From Antarctobacter heliothermus (GTDB taxonomy: Bacteria; Pseudomonadota; Alphaproteobacteria; Rhodobacterales; Rhodobacteraceae), in NCBI RefSeq assembly GCF_900188425.1, contig NZ_FZON01000023.1:1-64000 (forward strand): a stretch of DNA of 64,000 bases, given 5' to 3'. The notes beneath the pieces are model-generated. The model was not told the origin of the DNA. It did not search any database and was given only the letters and a program-made list of their open reading frames with translations. Below, piece by piece: positions 46,507 through 56,339 of this stretch. Numbering within the stretch: position 1 is the stretch's first letter; the number at the start of each line of letters is the position of its first letter. Both the position numbers and the translations under genes were made by a program.

Positions 46507-47373
46507 TCAGAAACGACGTTCCAGCGTCATGTGGACCGCGCTGTCGCGGGCGCCGTCCGTGGCCGAGAACAGCACGCTGCTGTCGCGCTGGACCTTGTAG
46601 TCCAGCGCCAGCCCATAGGCATCGTCCCTGGATTTGTCCGTCAACTCGCCAAAGGCCAGCAGGTCAACCCGCGAAGAGACCGGCACGACCACGTCCAGCG
46701 CCAGCGCGTCGGGGGTGTCATTGACGTCGGGGCGCAGGTAGGTGACGCCGACATCCATCTGCCCCACGTCAAACCGCGCACCCAGTTTGGCGTTGATCCC
46801 CTCATGGGTAAAGTCATCCTCTGCCACGGTCTCAACGGCCGCCGCCAGCGTCCAGCCAGCGCCCCGATAGGTCAGGGCGACAGAGGCCGAGCGGAAGTTG
46901 CCCTTGTTCGCATCGTGGATCGAGACGGCGACATCGGTCTGACCAAAGGCCTGTTGCCACGACACGCCCCATGGCACCGCCGTGCGGCGCATCGCCTCGA
47001 CCGTGGCGTGGGCGCGGGTGTATTCGGCGCGTTCATAGGCCAGATAGGGAGCTGCGCGGGCAAACACCGACGGCAGCACCTGGTCAAAGGCCGGGCGCAC
47101 CACGCCCACGCGCCAGGTGTCGTCCCAGGCGAAGGCGACGTAGGTTTCATGCGGGCGTTTGCCATCCAGTCCAAAGAGATAGGCACCGATTTCAAAGGTC
47201 AAAGGATAGCGTTGGATCAGAGGAATTGATGCCGTCGCGTCGATCACACCAATTCCGGACCCGCCCGCGATGTCGGTTGTGCCAAGGGCAAGCGTGCCGT
47301 CAAAGCTGACCGATTGCGCCGAAACGGCGGCCGGCAACAGAACGGCAAGCGAGAGCAGCGCGGAACGGAACAT
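46507..47373 (-). CDS. Outer-membrane beta-barrel (porin-like) protein
   Basis: A ~288-residue protein with signal peptide (ALLSLAVLLPAAVSAQ). The mature chain is a series of amphipathic strands with alternating residues, ending in a C-terminal phenylalanine (HMTLERRF), the usual signal for BAM-assisted insertion. It resembles Rhodobacterales porins but no specific family motif stands out. The ATG at 47373 is used; TTG at 47382 is an alternative. Confidence 0.72.
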   Translation of the reverse strand: MFRSALLSLAVLLPAAVSAQSVSFDGTLALGTTDIAGGSGIGVIDATASIPLIQRYPLTFEIGAYLFGLDGKRPHETYVAFAWDDTWRVGVVRPAFDQVLPSVFARAAPYLAYERAEYTRAHATVEAMRRTAVPWGVSWQQAFGQTDVAVSIHDANKGNFRSASVALTYRGAGWTLAAAVETVAEDDFTHEGINAKLGARFDVGQMDVGVTYLRPDVNDTPDALALDVVVPVSSRVDLLAFGELTDKSRDDAYGLALDYKVQRDSSVLFSATDGARDSAVHMTLERRF

Positions 47374-47471
47374 GAGCGGCAATATCCTGATTGCAATGTG
47401 CCAAGGGTAGCCACTTAGGCGCTGTCCCTGCCAGTCCGCAATACCGGACCCTGCGGAAAGTGCGGTTCGTG

Positions 47472-49064
47472 TCAGCCGTAGGCGGCAAGCAGCGCATGCA
47501 AATCGTCCAGTGTGTTGGCCTCTTGGGCGGTTTTGTCATGCCGCCAGCGGGCCATGCGGGGAAACCGCAGGGCGATGCCGGACTTGTGTCGGGTGCTTGG
47601 CTGGATGCCCTCAAAGGCGATCTCAAAGACATGTTCGGGGCGCACCTGCCGCACCGGACCAAAGCGTTGCAGGGTGTTCTTGCGCACCCAGCGGGTGATG
47701 TCCTCAAATTCCGCGTCGGTCAGACCGGAGTAGGCCTTGGCAAATGGGACCAGATCGTTGCCCTGCCAGACCGCAAAGGTGAAATCGGTGAACAGGTTGG
47801 CGCGGCGGCCGTGGCCCTGTTGGGCGTAGATCATGACCGCGTCGACGGTCAGCGGGGCCAGCTTCCATTTCCACCAGTCGCCTTTCTTGCGGCCCGACAG
47901 GTAGGGGCTGTTGCAGCGTTTCAGCATCAATCCTTCGGCACGCATCTCACGGGCCTTGGCGCGGGTGTCTGTCAGGCTGTTCCAGGTGTCGAAGGGCAGG
48001 GTGGGGGGCAGGCGGATGGGGGCGTCCTCTGGCAGGTCGGCCAGCAGAGTGGTTAGGGCGGCGCGGCGATCGGCCAGCGGTACATCCCGCTGGTCGTGGC
48101 CCCCATGTTCCAACAGGTCGTAGGCCAGCAGGATCACGGGGGCCTCGCGCAGCAGTTTCTTTGGCACGGTCTTGCGCCCGATGCGCGGTTGCAGCGTGTT
48201 GAAGGGCAGGGGTTGCGCGCCGTCCCAGGCGACGATCTCACCGTCCAGCACGGTGCCCGGCGGCAGGAAGTCGATGGCGCGGGCAAATTCGGGAAAGCGG
48301 TCGGTCATCAGTTCCTCGCCGCGTGACCAGACATGATGGGCATTGTCGCGCAGGATCAGCTGACCCCGGATGCCATCCCATTTCCATTCGGCCTGCCAGT
48401 CAGCGGGATCGCCCAGCGTGTCTGGCGTGTCGTCCAACTGGTGGGCCAGGTAGAACGGATAGGGGCGGCTTTGATCGGCGGCGGGGTTCTCTGCCTCGAT
48501 CAGCGCGTGAAAACTGGTGCTCTCGGGGGTCCAGCCGCCCATCAGTTTATGCGCAAGAGTGGCCTCTTCCTGCCCGGTGGCCTGCGCCAGCGCGCGGGTC
48601 ATCAGCTTGCGGCTGACGCCAATGCGAAAGCCGCCGGTGATCAGCTTGTTGAACAGGAACCTCTCAGTTGCGTCCAACTGGTCCCATGCCTCCAGGATGC
48701 GCGGTTTGCGGTCGTCCTGTGGCGCATCGTGCAGGGCGCGCAGGACGTCGATCCAGTGGGTCAGGCTGTGGTCAGAGGTCTGCTGTGGCGGCGGCAGGAT
48801 CAGCGCAAGGGTTTCGGCCAGATCGCCGACGATGGGATAGGATTCCTCCAACAACCACAGCGGGATACCGGCGCGTTCTGCAGCCCATTCCCGCAAGGCA
48901 GTGGTGGTGACGGCGCGTTTTGGACGGCGACCCAAAAACAGCGCGATGCACCAGAGTTTGTCACTGTCTGGCGCTTGGGTGAAGTAATCCGCCAGCGCCT
49001 TTGTCTTGGCCGTGGTTTTGGTGGTCTGGTCGATGGCGGTGAACAGCGCGGCAAAGCGTTTCAT
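47472..49064 (-). CDS. ATP-dependent DNA ligase (exonuclease-associated type)
   Basis: A 530-residue DNA ligase of the type annotated as cisplatin damage response ATP-dependent ligase. An N-terminal helical DNA-binding domain (1-190) precedes the adenylation domain with the nucleophile K228 in EWKWDGIRG, then EGLMLKR and WWKWKLAPLTVDAVMIY, and an OB-fold to the end. The start overlaps the upstream exonuclease stop by four bases (ATGA). In the common four-gene cluster a ligase-associated helicase and PdeM phosphoesterase follow; neither is here. Confidence 0.93.
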   Translation of the reverse strand: MKRFAALFTAIDQTTKTTAKTKALADYFTQAPDSDKLWCIALFLGRRPKRAVTTTALREWAAERAGIPLWLLEESYPIVGDLAETLALILPPPQQTSDHSLTHWIDVLRALHDAPQDDRKPRILEAWDQLDATERFLFNKLITGGFRIGVSRKLMTRALAQATGQEEATLAHKLMGGWTPESTSFHALIEAENPAADQSRPYPFYLAHQLDDTPDTLGDPADWQAEWKWDGIRGQLILRDNAHHVWSRGEELMTDRFPEFARAIDFLPPGTVLDGEIVAWDGAQPLPFNTLQPRIGRKTVPKKLLREAPVILLAYDLLEHGGHDQRDVPLADRRAALTTLLADLPEDAPIRLPPTLPFDTWNSLTDTRAKAREMRAEGLMLKRCNSPYLSGRKKGDWWKWKLAPLTVDAVMIYAQQGHGRRANLFTDFTFAVWQGNDLVPFAKAYSGLTDAEFEDITRWVRKNTLQRFGPVRQVRPEHVFEIAFEGIQPSTRHKSGIALRFPRMARWRHDKTAQEANTLDDLHALLAAYG

Positions 49065-50059
49065 GACGCCTCTTCCTCACCGCCGAACTCGGTCGGGACA
49101 ACCTCGGCGTCATAGCCATAGGTCTTTAACCAGCGCGCGAAGATTTCCGTGTAACCATGTGTGGCAAATATCTTTTCCGCGCCGGTCGCCTTGATCGCCT
49201 GATGCAGGCCGGACCAGTCGGCGTGGTCGGATACAACAAACCCCCGGTCCATGGCACGGCGGCGACGGATGCCGCGCAGCCGCATCCAGCCGGACGCAAA
49301 CCCGGTGGAGGCAGGGCCAAACCGCCGCGCCCATGCGCTGGTCAGGGCGGAGGGCGGCGCAAGGATCAGCGCGCCCTTGTGCGCCTTGGCGTCCATGTCC
49401 GGCGTGACCGGGATCGTGTCGGGCAGCGCGTAACCCTGAGTGCGCAGGATGGCGTTGGTGGCCTCCACCGCGCCGTGGGTCAGGATCGGGCCCTGCTGCG
49501 CGTCGAGCACGGACAGCAGGCGCTGTGCCTTGCCCAGTGAATAGGCCCCCAATAGCGACGCGCGGCCTTGAGCGGCGTTGTCGGCCCACCATGCGTTGAT
49601 GTCTGCCGCAACCGAGTCCTGCGACGGCCATGTGAAGACGGGCAGGCCAAAGGTGCATTCGGTGATGAAGGCGTGGCAGCGCACCGGCTCGAACGGTTCC
49701 GACAGGCCGTCAGGGGTGGTCTTGTAGTCGCCTGACGCCACCCAGACCTGACCGCCGACCTCAACCCGGATCTGGGCAGAGCCGGGCAGGTGGCCTGCGG
49801 GGTGAAAGGATACGCGCGCGCCGCCGATGGTCCGCGCCGTGCCATAGGCGATGTCCTCTGCGTTGATCTGACCCAACCGGTGGCGGATGACCGGCAGCGC
49901 GCCGGTGGTCGCCAGATAGGCGCCGTGGCCGGGACGGGCGTGGTCGGCGTGGCCGTGGGTGATCAGCGCGCGGTCCACCGGTCGCCACGGATCGATATGG
50001 AAATCGCCTGCCGGGCAATAGATACCCCGATCGGTAAAGGTGAGGACGGGCTCTGTCAT
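49061..50059 (-). CDS. Ligase-associated DNA exonuclease (metallo-beta-lactamase fold)
   Basis: A 332-residue MBL/beta-CASP nuclease. The metal-binding motif is T-H35-G-H37-A-D39-H40-A, and further ligands lie in FHPAGHLPGSA and SDHADW. It is the family partner of ATP-dependent ligases in DNA repair and is co-translated with the ligase gene. The ATG at 50059 begins the conserved MTEPVLTFTDRGIYCP; the frame upstream of it is unrelated. Confidence 0.93.
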   Translation of the reverse strand: MTEPVLTFTDRGIYCPAGDFHIDPWRPVDRALITHGHADHARPGHGAYLATTGALPVIRHRLGQINAEDIAYGTARTIGGARVSFHPAGHLPGSAQIRVEVGGQVWVASGDYKTTPDGLSEPFEPVRCHAFITECTFGLPVFTWPSQDSVAADINAWWADNAAQGRASLLGAYSLGKAQRLLSVLDAQQGPILTHGAVEATNAILRTQGYALPDTIPVTPDMDAKAHKGALILAPPSALTSAWARRFGPASTGFASGWMRLRGIRRRRAMDRGFVVSDHADWSGLHQAIKATGAEKIFATHGYTEIFARWLKTYGYDAEVVPTEFGGEEEAS

Positions 50060-50158
50060 GGGGCAAGGATAGGGGCTTTTTTCGGGTTGGCCAGCAAGGG
50101 TGCCCTTGCGTTCGGTCAGAGCCCTGCGCAAGGGTGAGGCGGACAGCAGGAGGGTGCC

Positions 50159-50929
50159 ATGGGATACGCGGATTTCCGGAAACAGGTTCTGAGCGGTGCG
50201 CCGCTTGCGGGTACTTTTATCAAGACGCCCTCGATCCCGGTGATCGAGGTTCTGGCGCAATCGGGGCTGGATTTTGCCTGTCTGGATGCGGAACACGCCC
50301 CCTTTGACCGCGCGGCGCTGGATGCCTGTATCGCGGTGGCGCGGGCGCTGGATTTCCCGATGATGGTGCGGGTCGGCGATGCCAGCCCGCGTGAGATCCT
50401 GCAGGCGCTGGATTATGGCGCGGTGGGGGTGATTGTCCCCCATGTCGAAACCGTGGCGCAGGCAGAGGCAGTGGCGCGGTCGGCCCGCTTTGGCCTGGGC
50501 GGGCGCGGCTATGCCGGGTCAAGCCGCTGGGCCGCCTATGGCACCCAGACCATGCCCCAGGTGCTGGCCCAAAGCCTGGCTGAAACCGTGGTGCTGACCC
50601 AGATCGAGGAACCCGCCGCAGTCGATGTCTGCGAAGAGATCGCGGCGGTCGAGGGCGTGGATGGGTTGTTCGTGGGTCCGGCGGATCTGTCGGTGGGATA
50701 CGGGCATACCGATATCGACAACGACGATGTTAAGGCGGCGCTGACCCGCGTGGGGGATGCCTGTCGGGCGGTTGGCAAGGGTTACGCCAGTTTTGTCGGC
50801 ACGGGGGCCTTGGCGCAGGACTGGGCGGCCAAGTATGGCGTCAGCATCTTTTGCATCGCCTCTGAACACACATGGATGCGGCAGGGCGCGGCGGCGGCGG
50901 CGGCGGCGGTTCACGACGTCGGCGATTGA
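50159..50929 (+). CDS. HpcH/HpaI-family class II aldolase
   Basis: A 256-residue metal-dependent aldolase of the HpcH/HpaI type cleaving 2-keto-3-deoxy acids. Motifs include GTFIKTPSIPVIEVLAQSGLDFACLDAEHAP, GAVGVIVPHVET, the metal ligand glutamate in TQIEEPAAV, and LFVGPADLSVGYG. A run of six or more alanines lies near the C-terminus. A strong AGGAGG site precedes the ATG. The physiological substrate cannot be read from context. Confidence 0.9.
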   Translation: MGYADFRKQVLSGAPLAGTFIKTPSIPVIEVLAQSGLDFACLDAEHAPFDRAALDACIAVARALDFPMMVRVGDASPREILQALDYGAVGVIVPHVETVAQAEAVARSARFGLGGRGYAGSSRWAAYGTQTMPQVLAQSLAETVVLTQIEEPAAVDVCEEIAAVEGVDGLFVGPADLSVGYGHTDIDNDDVKAALTRVGDACRAVGKGYASFVGTGALAQDWAAKYGVSIFCIASEHTWMRQGAAAAAAAVHDVGD

Positions 50930-50971
50930 TCCGGTCGGCGTGAGACTGTCGGAGCGGGGCTGATTCCGGGA

Positions 50972-51934
50972 TCAGGCCCGCAGTGCGGTCTGCGCGCCTG
51001 CACTGTCGAAGTGGGCAACAATCTCCGTCAGGACGCGGTCGCGGATCAGCGACGCCTCCATCATGATCTCATGTTCGCCTCGGTCGACCATGTCCAGCCG
51101 TCCGTTCGGCCAACGGGCCATGCGCGAGCGGATCCGGTCGATGTCGACAATGCGTTCATTGGTGCCGCAATAGCAGATGCAGGGCTGTTGCGGTGAAGGC
51201 AGACGGGCGAGGCGCCGTGTTTCTGCCAAAGCCTCATGCAGCCAGTGCAGGGATGGCCCGCCCAGTTGCAGTTCCGGGATCGCCAGCACCTGACGGCGCA
51301 TGTAGTCCCAGTTTTCGGGGTCGGTGGTCAGCAGGTTTTCGGCAAAGGCGTTGGAGGCGACATAACTGTCGACCCCTGTTCCGGGAGCAAAGAGATGCCC
51401 AAGCCCCACAGTTTTCGACATGCGTGAGATCGCCCAGGCGGCGGGGCGTACCGGGTCGGCGATGCGGATGCCCCACATCGGGCCGGTAAAGACACAAGAG
51501 GCCACGTCGAGGCCGTCGTAGACGGCCCGCAACCCGATGCAGCCGCCCATGGAATGGGCAATCAGGTGGCGTTGACCGGGCAGGCCCAGATCATCCGCCA
51601 GCCGCGTCATTGCGGCGACATCGTGCTGATAATCCTCAAACACGCCAACATGGCCAGTGCGGCGTTCGCCCAGCATCCGGTCGGCCAACCCCTGGCCGCG
51701 CCAGTCGATTGCCAGCGTGTGATAGCCCGCGTCCGATAGAACACGCGCCACGCGGCCATATTTTTCGACGTATTCGGTGCGACCGGGAAAGAGCAGGACT
51801 GTGCCCCGCGCCCCTTGACTTGCGTAATGCGCGATGCGCACGCGCAGCCCGTCCGAGGTGGTCATCCACCAGGCACGGGAGTCAGCCGGACCCTCGGCGA
51901 GATCGGCGTGAAAAGGGGCGGGGGAGGCGTTCAT
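50972..51934 (-). CDS. Alpha/beta hydrolase (lysophospholipase/PldB-like)
   Basis: A 320-residue serine hydrolase with nucleophile elbow AHSMGGCIG, oxyanion strand TVLLFPGRTEYVEKYG, acid D in TNERIVDIDR and catalytic H in DRGEHEIMME. The overall pattern is that of serine aminopeptidase S33/PldB-type monoacylglycerol lipases. It follows the SCP2-like gene with a one-base overlap, so lipid handling by the pair is a reasonable inference. Confidence 0.88.
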   Translation of the reverse strand: MNASPAPFHADLAEGPADSRAWWMTTSDGLRVRIAHYASQGARGTVLLFPGRTEYVEKYGRVARVLSDAGYHTLAIDWRGQGLADRMLGERRTGHVGVFEDYQHDVAAMTRLADDLGLPGQRHLIAHSMGGCIGLRAVYDGLDVASCVFTGPMWGIRIADPVRPAAWAISRMSKTVGLGHLFAPGTGVDSYVASNAFAENLLTTDPENWDYMRRQVLAIPELQLGGPSLHWLHEALAETRRLARLPSPQQPCICYCGTNERIVDIDRIRSRMARWPNGRLDMVDRGEHEIMMEASLIRDRVLTEIVAHFDSAGAQTALRA

Positions 51935-52224
51935 CAGGCCAGAACCTGTGCCAGACGCATGGCGGCTGCCATGTCGCCCTCGATGGCCAGCTTGCCGGAC
52001 ATGAAGGCCGACGTCGGATCAAGATCGCCGCTGACGATGGCCTCAAAGGTTTCGGCGCTGGCGGTCAGGGTGACATCCGCGTCCTCGTCGCCGGCATGGG
52101 CGCCGTTTTCGTCGATGATCAGGCTGCCTTCGTCTTCGATGGTCATTTTCGCGGTGCCTTCAAACCCGTTTCCGTCCATTTTTTCATTCAAGGCAGTTAC
52201 GGCCGCGTTAACAGTGTCGCTCAT
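51934..52224 (-). CDS. SCP2 sterol-binding domain protein
   Basis: A 96-residue single-domain protein of the SCP2 lipid-carrier fold (FEGTAKMTIEDEGSLIIDENG; ADVTLTASAETFEAIVSGDLDPTSAFMSGKLAIEGDM). The C-terminal MSGKLxIEGDM signature is characteristic. It probably binds acyl chains in the cytosol. The ATG at 52224 has GAGGA at good spacing. Its stop overlaps the hydrolase start (TGATG). Confidence 0.92.
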   Translation of the reverse strand: MSDTVNAAVTALNEKMDGNGFEGTAKMTIEDEGSLIIDENGAHAGDEDADVTLTASAETFEAIVSGDLDPTSAFMSGKLAIEGDMAAAMRLAQVLA

Positions 52225-52312
52225 TTTTATTCCTCGGCTTTCTCTCATAAACGTGCGCTGGCCAATCGGCGCATTGGCGCTACACTCAACCCAAGTTATG
52301 AGGACGGCTATT

Positions 52313-52864
52313 ATGGAATACAAACGTATCCTCGCGGCATTTTGCGCCCTAGTCATGATTTCCCTACCTTCCCTCGGGCGGGCGCAGGACAGGGCCGATG
52401 AGCTGCTGCAAGAGCTGATGCAGGCAGAGACCGAGGTGGCGGCGCTGCGCCTTGAGAATCAGATCATCTCTGAATGGTCAAAGTCCGGTTCGGCCAGCAT
52501 GGATCTGCTGCTCAAGCGCGGGCGAGATGCGCTGGAGGTCAAGGATTCGGCTGCCGCGATCGAACATTTCCACGCGCTGACCGATCATGCGCCGGATTTC
52601 GCCGAGGGCTGGCACGGGCTGGCGCTGGCCTATTTCGAGGCCGAACGGTTTGGCCCGGCGATGGATGCGCTGGAACATGTGCTGGCGCTGAACCCGAACC
52701 ATTTCGCGGCGTTGCGCGGAGTGGGCGCGATCAATGAGCAGGTCGGCAAACCGATCCTTGCCTATCGCGCCTTCGAGAAGGTACTTGAACTCAGACCGCA
52801 TGACCCCAACGTTGCACAGGCGATGGAGCGGCTGGAACGTGAGGCCATCGGCATCACACTCTGA
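52313..52864 (+). CDS. Periplasmic TPR protein
   Basis: A 183-residue protein with signal peptide (hydrophobic AAFCALVMISLPSLGRAQ). After a short coiled-coil (ELLQELMQAETEVAALRLENQ) come three TPR motifs (~70-170), e.g. WHGLALAYFEAERFGPAMDALEHVLALNP. It should act as a protein-interaction scaffold. It is divergent from the SCP2 gene. An in-frame ATG at 52298 is an alternative start. Confidence 0.82.
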   Translation: MEYKRILAAFCALVMISLPSLGRAQDRADELLQELMQAETEVAALRLENQIISEWSKSGSASMDLLLKRGRDALEVKDSAAAIEHFHALTDHAPDFAEGWHGLALAYFEAERFGPAMDALEHVLALNPNHFAALRGVGAINEQVGKPILAYRAFEKVLELRPHDPNVAQAMERLEREAIGITL

Positions 52865-52921
52865 CGAGGCATGCGGGCGCGGTTCTGGTTTGGGGCGGGC
52901 GCCCGAAACAAAGGCGGCCCC

Positions 52922-55903
52922 ATGGCCCAGAACTCACGGATCGCGGCCGTTCTTGGCCCGACCAACACTGGCAAGACCCACTATGCCATCGAGCGGATGC
53001 TTGGCTATCGCAGCGGCGTGATCGGCCTGCCGTTGCGCCTGCTTGCGCGCGAGGTCTTTGACAAGATCGTGGCCATTCGCGGCCCGTCCGTTGTGGCGTT
53101 GGTGACGGGCGAGGAACGCATCGTACCGCCGCGCGCCCAGTACTGGGTCTGCACCGTCGAGGCGATGCCAGAGGGGATGGGCCCGGATTTTGTCGCCATT
53201 GACGAGATCCAGCTATGCGCCGATCCAGAGCGCGGCCATGTCTTTACCGACCGTCTGCTGCGGATGCGCGGCACCCATGAGACGCTGTTTCTGGGGGCGG
53301 ATACCATGCGCGGGCCGATCTCGGCGCTGGTGCCGGGGGTGGAATACGTCCGCCGCGAACGGATGAGCCAACTGGTCTATACCGGGTCGAAAAAGATCAG
53401 CCGACTGCCCGCGCGCACGGCGATTGTCGGTTTTTCGGTCGACAACGTCTATGCCATCGCCGAACTGCTGAAACGGCAAAAGGGCGGCGCTGCGGTGGTC
53501 ATGGGGGCGCTGTCGCCCCGGACCCGCAATGCGCAGGTGGAACTGTATCAGAACCGGGAGGTCGATTACCTGGTGGCGACCGATGCCATCGGCATGGGGC
53601 TGAACCTGGACATCGACCATGTGGCGTTTTCCTCGCTGGCCAAATTCGACGGTCGGCGGATGCGCACCTTGCAGCCCAATGAACTGGCGCAGATCGCCGG
53701 GCGCGCTGGGCGCGGCATGTCGGACGGCACCTTTGGCGTGACTGGCGATGCGGGTCCGTTGCCCGATGACTGGGCCGAGGCGATCTGCAACCACAGCTTT
53801 GCCCCGCTGAAAAAGCTGCAATGGCGGTCTTCGGTGCTGCGCTTTGGGTCCATTGACGCACTGGAGGCCAGTCTGGAGGTCAGCCCGGACCACGACACCC
53901 TGTTGAGGACACGCGAATCCGATGACCTGCGTGCCCTGCGCGCGCTCGCTTCTGAGGCCGAGGTGCGGGCGCGGGCCTCTGATGCGGTGTCGGTCAAGCT
54001 GCTGTGGGATGTATGCCGAATCCCCGATTTTCGCGGAATCTCGCCGGCGGAACATGCGGCGCTTTTGGGCGTTATCTTTGGACATCTGCACCAAAGAGGC
54101 GGCGTTCCCGATGATTTCATGGCCCGACAGGTCAACCGCATCGACCGGACCGATGGCGACATTGACACATTGTCGAAACGGCTGGCGTATATCCGGACGT
54201 GGACATATGTCGCGCAACGCAAGGGTTGGGTGGCGGACGAAGACCATTGGCGCGGGCGGACTCGCGCTGTAGAAGACGCCCTGTCAGATGCGCTGCACGA
54301 CCGTCTGACGCAAAGATTTGTAGACCGCCGCACCTCTGTGCTGTTGCGGCGGTTGAAACAAAAGGAGGCCCTCTTGGCCGAAGTAAACGATCAAGGTGAA
54401 GTCACTGTCGAGGGTCATCTCGTCGGTCGGCTAGAAGGGTTCCGGTTTCGCCAGGACAAAGAGGCAACCGGACAGGAGGCCAAGACGCTGCGGCAGGCAA
54501 GCCTGCAGGCGTTGAAGCCGCATTTCCATCTGCGGGCGGACCGGTTCTACAATGCGCCGGACACCGAGATCGACTTTACCGAGCAGGGCGGCCTGATGTG
54601 GGGCAACCAGGCGGTCGGCAAACTCGCCAAGGGTGACGATGCGCTGAAGCCCCGCGTGGTGGCCTTTGTCGACGAAGAGGCCGGGCCGGATGTGGCCGGC
54701 AAGGTCGAGCGCCGTTTGCAGCATTTCATGGACCGCAAGATCGCCGCGCTGTTCGAGCCGCTGCTGAAGATGCGCGACGACGAGACGCTGACCGGGCTGT
54801 CGCGCGGTTTTGCCTTTCAGCTGGTCGAGGCCATGGGCGTGATTCCGCGCGCCCAGATCGCCGATGACGTCAAGGCGCTGGACCAGGAGGCGCGCGGCGC
54901 GCTGCGCAAACATGGCGTGCGCTTTGGTCAATACACGATCTTCATGCCGCTGCTGCTGAAACCCGCGCCGACCCGGATGCGGCTGGTACTGTGGTCGCTG
55001 GCGGGCGGACTGGACGAATTCCCCGAGGCACCGCCTCCGGGTCTGGTGACCGTGCCCAACATCGACAATGTTCCCGCGCAGCATTATTCGCTGGCGGGCT
55101 ACCGCAAGGCGGGCGCGCGTGCGATCCGCATCGACATGTTGGAACGTCTGGCCGACATGCTGCGCGCCGAGGACAGCCGCGGCGGGTTTGAGGCCAAGCC
55201 GGATATGTTGTCGATCACCGGCATGACGCTGGAACAGTTCGCCGACCTGATGCAGGGCCTTGGCTATCGCGCCGAAAAAGGCGAACGCGCCAAGGTCAAG
55301 CCAGTCGATGCGGTTGTGGCGACAGAGGCGGGTGCCGCTGCGGATGACAAGCCCGTGATGGACGCCGCTGCCGAAGAACCGGCAGGCGTGACACCGGATG
55401 CTGCCGAAACCCCCGCCCCGGCGGATGTGGCTGAACCTGTGGCCAACCTGGAAGACCAGGGTGAGGCGCCAGTGTCCGCCGAACCCGCCGAGCCTGTGGC
55501 CGAAACCCCCGTGCCCGATACGCCCGAAGAAGAGATCCTGCCCGGGACCGCCCCGGACGAGGCGCTCGCCGGGCCAGAGCTGGAGGTGTTCTACGCCTTT
55601 ACCTGGGGTGGCAATCGCGGCAACCAGCGGCGCGGTGCGGGCGGCAACAAGCCCCGCCGCGAAGCGCGCAGCAATGACGCCCCCAAGGGCGACCGCGGTG
55701 CACGTCCTGCGCGCGGTGACGACAAGGGCGGCGAACGCGGCGACCGTCCGCGCGGCAAAGGTGGCAAACCCAAGGGCAAGGGCAGACCGCCCAAGCACGA
55801 AGGCGGCAAGAGCTTTGAGGCACGCCCCCCCCGCAAGGAAAAGCCCATCGACCCGGACAACCCGTTTGCAGCGGCGCTGATGGGGCTCAAGGACAAGACC
55901 TGA
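52922..55903 (+). CDS. SUV3-like RNA helicase
   Basis: A 993-residue superfamily 2 helicase like mitochondrial SUV3, the RNA-degradosome helicase. Motifs: Walker A GPTNTGKT (12-19), Walker B D94-E-I-Q97, motif VI QIAGRAGRG (~255). The SUV3 C-terminal helical region follows. Residues ~800-900 are an Ala/Pro/Glu linker and the last ~90 residues a basic Gly/Arg/Lys-rich tail (KGERGDRPRGKGGKPKGKGR-like), likely to bind RNA. The ATG at 52922 starts directly before motif I. The next gene encodes an S4 RNA-binding protein. Confidence 0.9.
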   Translation: MAQNSRIAAVLGPTNTGKTHYAIERMLGYRSGVIGLPLRLLAREVFDKIVAIRGPSVVALVTGEERIVPPRAQYWVCTVEAMPEGMGPDFVAIDEIQLCADPERGHVFTDRLLRMRGTHETLFLGADTMRGPISALVPGVEYVRRERMSQLVYTGSKKISRLPARTAIVGFSVDNVYAIAELLKRQKGGAAVVMGALSPRTRNAQVELYQNREVDYLVATDAIGMGLNLDIDHVAFSSLAKFDGRRMRTLQPNELAQIAGRAGRGMSDGTFGVTGDAGPLPDDWAEAICNHSFAPLKKLQWRSSVLRFGSIDALEASLEVSPDHDTLLRTRESDDLRALRALASEAEVRARASDAVSVKLLWDVCRIPDFRGISPAEHAALLGVIFGHLHQRGGVPDDFMARQVNRIDRTDGDIDTLSKRLAYIRTWTYVAQRKGWVADEDHWRGRTRAVEDALSDALHDRLTQRFVDRRTSVLLRRLKQKEALLAEVNDQGEVTVEGHLVGRLEGFRFRQDKEATGQEAKTLRQASLQALKPHFHLRADRFYNAPDTEIDFTEQGGLMWGNQAVGKLAKGDDALKPRVVAFVDEEAGPDVAGKVERRLQHFMDRKIAALFEPLLKMRDDETLTGLSRGFAFQLVEAMGVIPRAQIADDVKALDQEARGALRKHGVRFGQYTIFMPLLLKPAPTRMRLVLWSLAGGLDEFPEAPPPGLVTVPNIDNVPAQHYSLAGYRKAGARAIRIDMLERLADMLRAEDSRGGFEAKPDMLSITGMTLEQFADLMQGLGYRAEKGERAKVKPVDAVVATEAGAAADDKPVMDAAAEEPAGVTPDAAETPAPADVAEPVANLEDQGEAPVSAEPAEPVAETPVPDTPEEEILPGTAPDEALAGPELEVFYAFTWGGNRGNQRRGAGGNKPRREARSNDAPKGDRGARPARGDDKGGERGDRPRGKGGKPKGKGRPPKHEGGKSFEARPPRKEKPIDPDNPFAAALMGLKDKT

Positions 55904-56284
55904 TTGGCTGACCCCGCTCTCAAGATCCGCCTCGACAAATGGCTATGGCAGGCGCGTTTTTTCAAGACGCGCTCGCTGTCGGCCAAGGCGGTTCAGGGCG
56001 GGCATTGCCGCGTGAACAGCAATCCGGTGGCCAAACCTGCCTTTATGGTGGCCCCCGGCGATGTGCTGACCTTTCCACAGGGGCGCGATGTGCGGGTGAT
56101 CCGCGTGGTGGCATTGGGGGACCGGCGCGGCCCGGCCCCTGAGGCGCAGGCGCTGTATGAGGAACTGTCGCCCCCGATGCCACGAGAACGCCAACCCGAG
56201 GCACCGCGCTATGATGGGGGCGGGCGCCCCACCAAGAAGGACCGGCGGCTGTACGACAAGTCGCGCCCTTCGGCGCTTGAATGA
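55904..56284 (+). CDS. S4-domain RNA-binding protein (Hsp15-like)
   Basis: A 126-residue protein whose first ~65 residues are an S4 domain (IRLDKWLWQARFFKTRSLSAKAVQGGHCRVN..KPAFMVAPGDVLTF), like Hsp15, which binds 50S subunits with stalled peptidyl-tRNA. The tail is basic (GGGRPTKKDRRLYDKSR). It starts with a TTG directly behind the helicase stop, so translation is probably coupled. This fits a role in RNA or ribosome quality control. Confidence 0.88.
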   Translation: MADPALKIRLDKWLWQARFFKTRSLSAKAVQGGHCRVNSNPVAKPAFMVAPGDVLTFPQGRDVRVIRVVALGDRRGPAPEAQALYEELSPPMPRERQPEAPRYDGGGRPTKKDRRLYDKSRPSALE

Positions 56285-56339
56285 TGGCACTCGCTGGATT
56301 AGCTAGTCCACAAAGTGCGCCCCCAGGAACGAGAGCCTC

